7,746 bases of DNA. It comes from Sodalis-like endosymbiont of Proechinophthirus fluctus (GTDB taxonomy: Bacteria; Pseudomonadota; Gammaproteobacteria; Enterobacterales; Enterobacteriaceae). The stretch lies in the NCBI RefSeq assembly GCF_001602625.1, contig NZ_LECR01000022.1:12840-20585 (forward strand). The letters run 5' to 3'. Every line of letters begins with the position of its first letter. Within the stretch, counting starts at the first letter, position 1. Below the pieces are notes generated by a model that saw nothing but the letters and a program-made list of their open reading frames with translations, made no database searches and was not told where the DNA came from. Made by a program: the position numbers and the translations under genes. Shown piece after piece: positions 6,847 through 7,746 of the stretch.

Positions 6847-7235
6847 CTCGTGGGGATACATACCCATACGCTTGCGCGCTTCGGGCATTTTCACCGCATC
6901 CAGCATACGTACGGACTCGGCGAAGACGTCAGCTTACTTATCCGTTAAGCAATCAGCACTTCCATCAATTAATCGCCCATTAGAGACTCAATAGAGGTTA
7001 TTTAGTCCTGGAAAATCATCGAAATCTGCTCGGTACGCAGTTTATTTAACTGCTTTTCCAGCAGGTTGAGGATTTCAAGGTCGTTAAACATAGAGCTGCC
7101 GTTGATACGGCTATGCCCGCCAGCCATCCCCATCAAGGCGAAAGAAACATACAAGCCACGTATATTCAGTAGCGCCGGCGCAGCAGTGTCCATAAGCGTC
7201 ACCGTGACAGGCACTGAAGTGTGATTCGTGCTCAT
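6846..7235 (-). pseudogene. oppD: OppD remnant (oligopeptide ABC transporter ATPase), N-terminal half, Walker A deleted
   Basis: This is the partner ATPase of OppF. ATG 7235-7233 opens MSTNHTSVPV, and LLNIRGLYVSF leads straight into ALMGMAGGHSRI. In E. coli OppD about 38 residues lie between those two blocks, including the Walker A GESGSGKS, so the ATP-binding loop has been removed by an in-frame deletion. MFNDLEILNL and the Q-loop QISMIFQD follow, then a TAA codon at about 7002-7004 and two more stops among TSIESLM and LMEVL. After a frame change, [26 protein letters not shown] is typical OppD. The sequence then switches to OppF at the signature motif. The start lies 10 bases after the oppC stop, the usual operon spacing. 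It cannot encode an active ATPase. Confidence 0.92.
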
Positions 7236-7245
7236 CACAGCACTT

Positions 7246-7746
7246 CTAACGGTCTTTCGGATCGAAGGCGTCACGTATACATCGCCGATACAGTTAAAAC
7301 AAAATAACGTCACTACTAGAAACAGTGCTGGGAAAATCAGCAACAAGGGAGAGACCTCCATCGAGAGAGTTGGCGCCATCGCTCAACAGTGTGCCCCAGC
7401 TGGACAGAAACTCCTTCCTGGGCAGCCTAGCTAGAGAAAGCTCAGGAAATACTCAAACAAAATCATACTCGGCACCAGCAGCGACTCGTATACCACCACA
7501 ATACCAAAGTACATTCGGCATAATTTGGCACAGAATAATATTGCAGGTGGATACACTACGCTGACGATGGTCGCCTCGATAAAATTTTTGCGTTTGAGAC
7601 TCAGCGTCTGACTACGGACGATACGGGCTATATCCAGCCAGAAAACTAAACCAATAGCGATGAAAATTAGGAAGATGTTCTGTCTGAAAAACATCACCAG
7701 CAGGATGACGAGCAATATGAACGGAAACGAATTGCCGTATAACGTC
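7246..7746 (-). pseudogene. oppC: OppC remnant (oligopeptide ABC transporter permease), 5' end beyond the window
   Basis: OppC is one of the two membrane permeases of the oligopeptide importer. From the right edge the frame reads NSFPFILLVILLVMFFRQN, ARIVRSQTLSLKRKNFIEA, VVVYESLLVPSMILFEYFLSFL and then a TAG (7431-7433). In the middle (about 7507-7555) the true sequence, VSTCNIILCQIMPNVL, lies in a different frame, flanked by two shifts that cancel. After the stop, KEFLSSWGTLLSDGANS is in a second frame, SMEVSPLLLIFPALFLVVTLFCFNCIGD in a third, and RDAFDPKDR with the original TAG at 7248-7246 in yet another register. The permease EAA loop is therefore scrambled. It belongs upstream of oppD, as in the standard oppABCDF operon. 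The 5' part and oppB and oppA, if present, are outside the window. Confidence 0.93.

Noticed and set aside
1..7746. CRISPR array, insertion sequence, tRNA or rRNA gene, prophage or toxin-antitoxin module
   Set aside because: No regularly spaced repeats, transposase motifs, terminal repeats, tRNA-like cloverleaf or phage genes were recognised by eye. All assignable DNA is ancestral enterobacterial chromosome.

Overview
The window looks like chromosome from a Sodalis-type insect symbiont, an enterobacterium in the middle of genome decay. Every recognisable gene is a close relative of a gene at the btuR-rluB-trp-yciCBA-tonB-clsA-opp locus of Escherichia coli (compared from memory), in the same relative order and orientation. 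About half are broken by frameshifts, stops and deletions, while the rest are full length with intact motifs. I infer the genus from this style of decay; no marker gene proves it.

Layout, left to right. At 2-97 is the 3' end of yciK (+). At 150-754 is a dead btuR/cobA, the cob(I)alamin adenosyltransferase (+), followed by a strong hairpin terminator (843-873). rluB, a 23S rRNA pseudouridine synthase, is intact on the minus strand (944-1825) and has an AT-rich upstream region. From about 1930 to 2560 lies DNA with no recognisable gene, where relatives carry yciO, trpH, the trp operon and ompW. Next come intact yciC (2577-3326) and yciB (3363-3917), both on the plus strand and both encoding inner-membrane proteins, then a frameshifted yciA thioesterase (3959-4414). 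The interval 4415-4721 holds no gene, although it contains a minus-strand promoter-like sequence and perhaps a scrap of tonB. Intact clsA, cardiolipin synthase, follows at 4722-6182 (+), and then the last 38 codons of yciU. The remainder is minus strand and is the wreck of the opp oligopeptide transporter: oppF and oppD fused into one chimeric remnant by a deletion, then a frameshifted oppC running off the right edge.

Functionally, the surviving genes serve rRNA modification (rluB) and envelope or membrane homeostasis (yciC, yciB, clsA). The lost ones are nutrient functions: cobalamin adenosylation, peptide import and probably TonB energy coupling, together with an acyl-CoA thioesterase. That fits a bacterium living in a nutritionally stable host. 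I found no undescribed biological system. The most informative oddities are the oppD-oppF chimera with its separate loss of Walker A, the frameshifts in oppC that nearly cancel and give a misleading open frame, and the sharp contrast between intact and dead neighbours.
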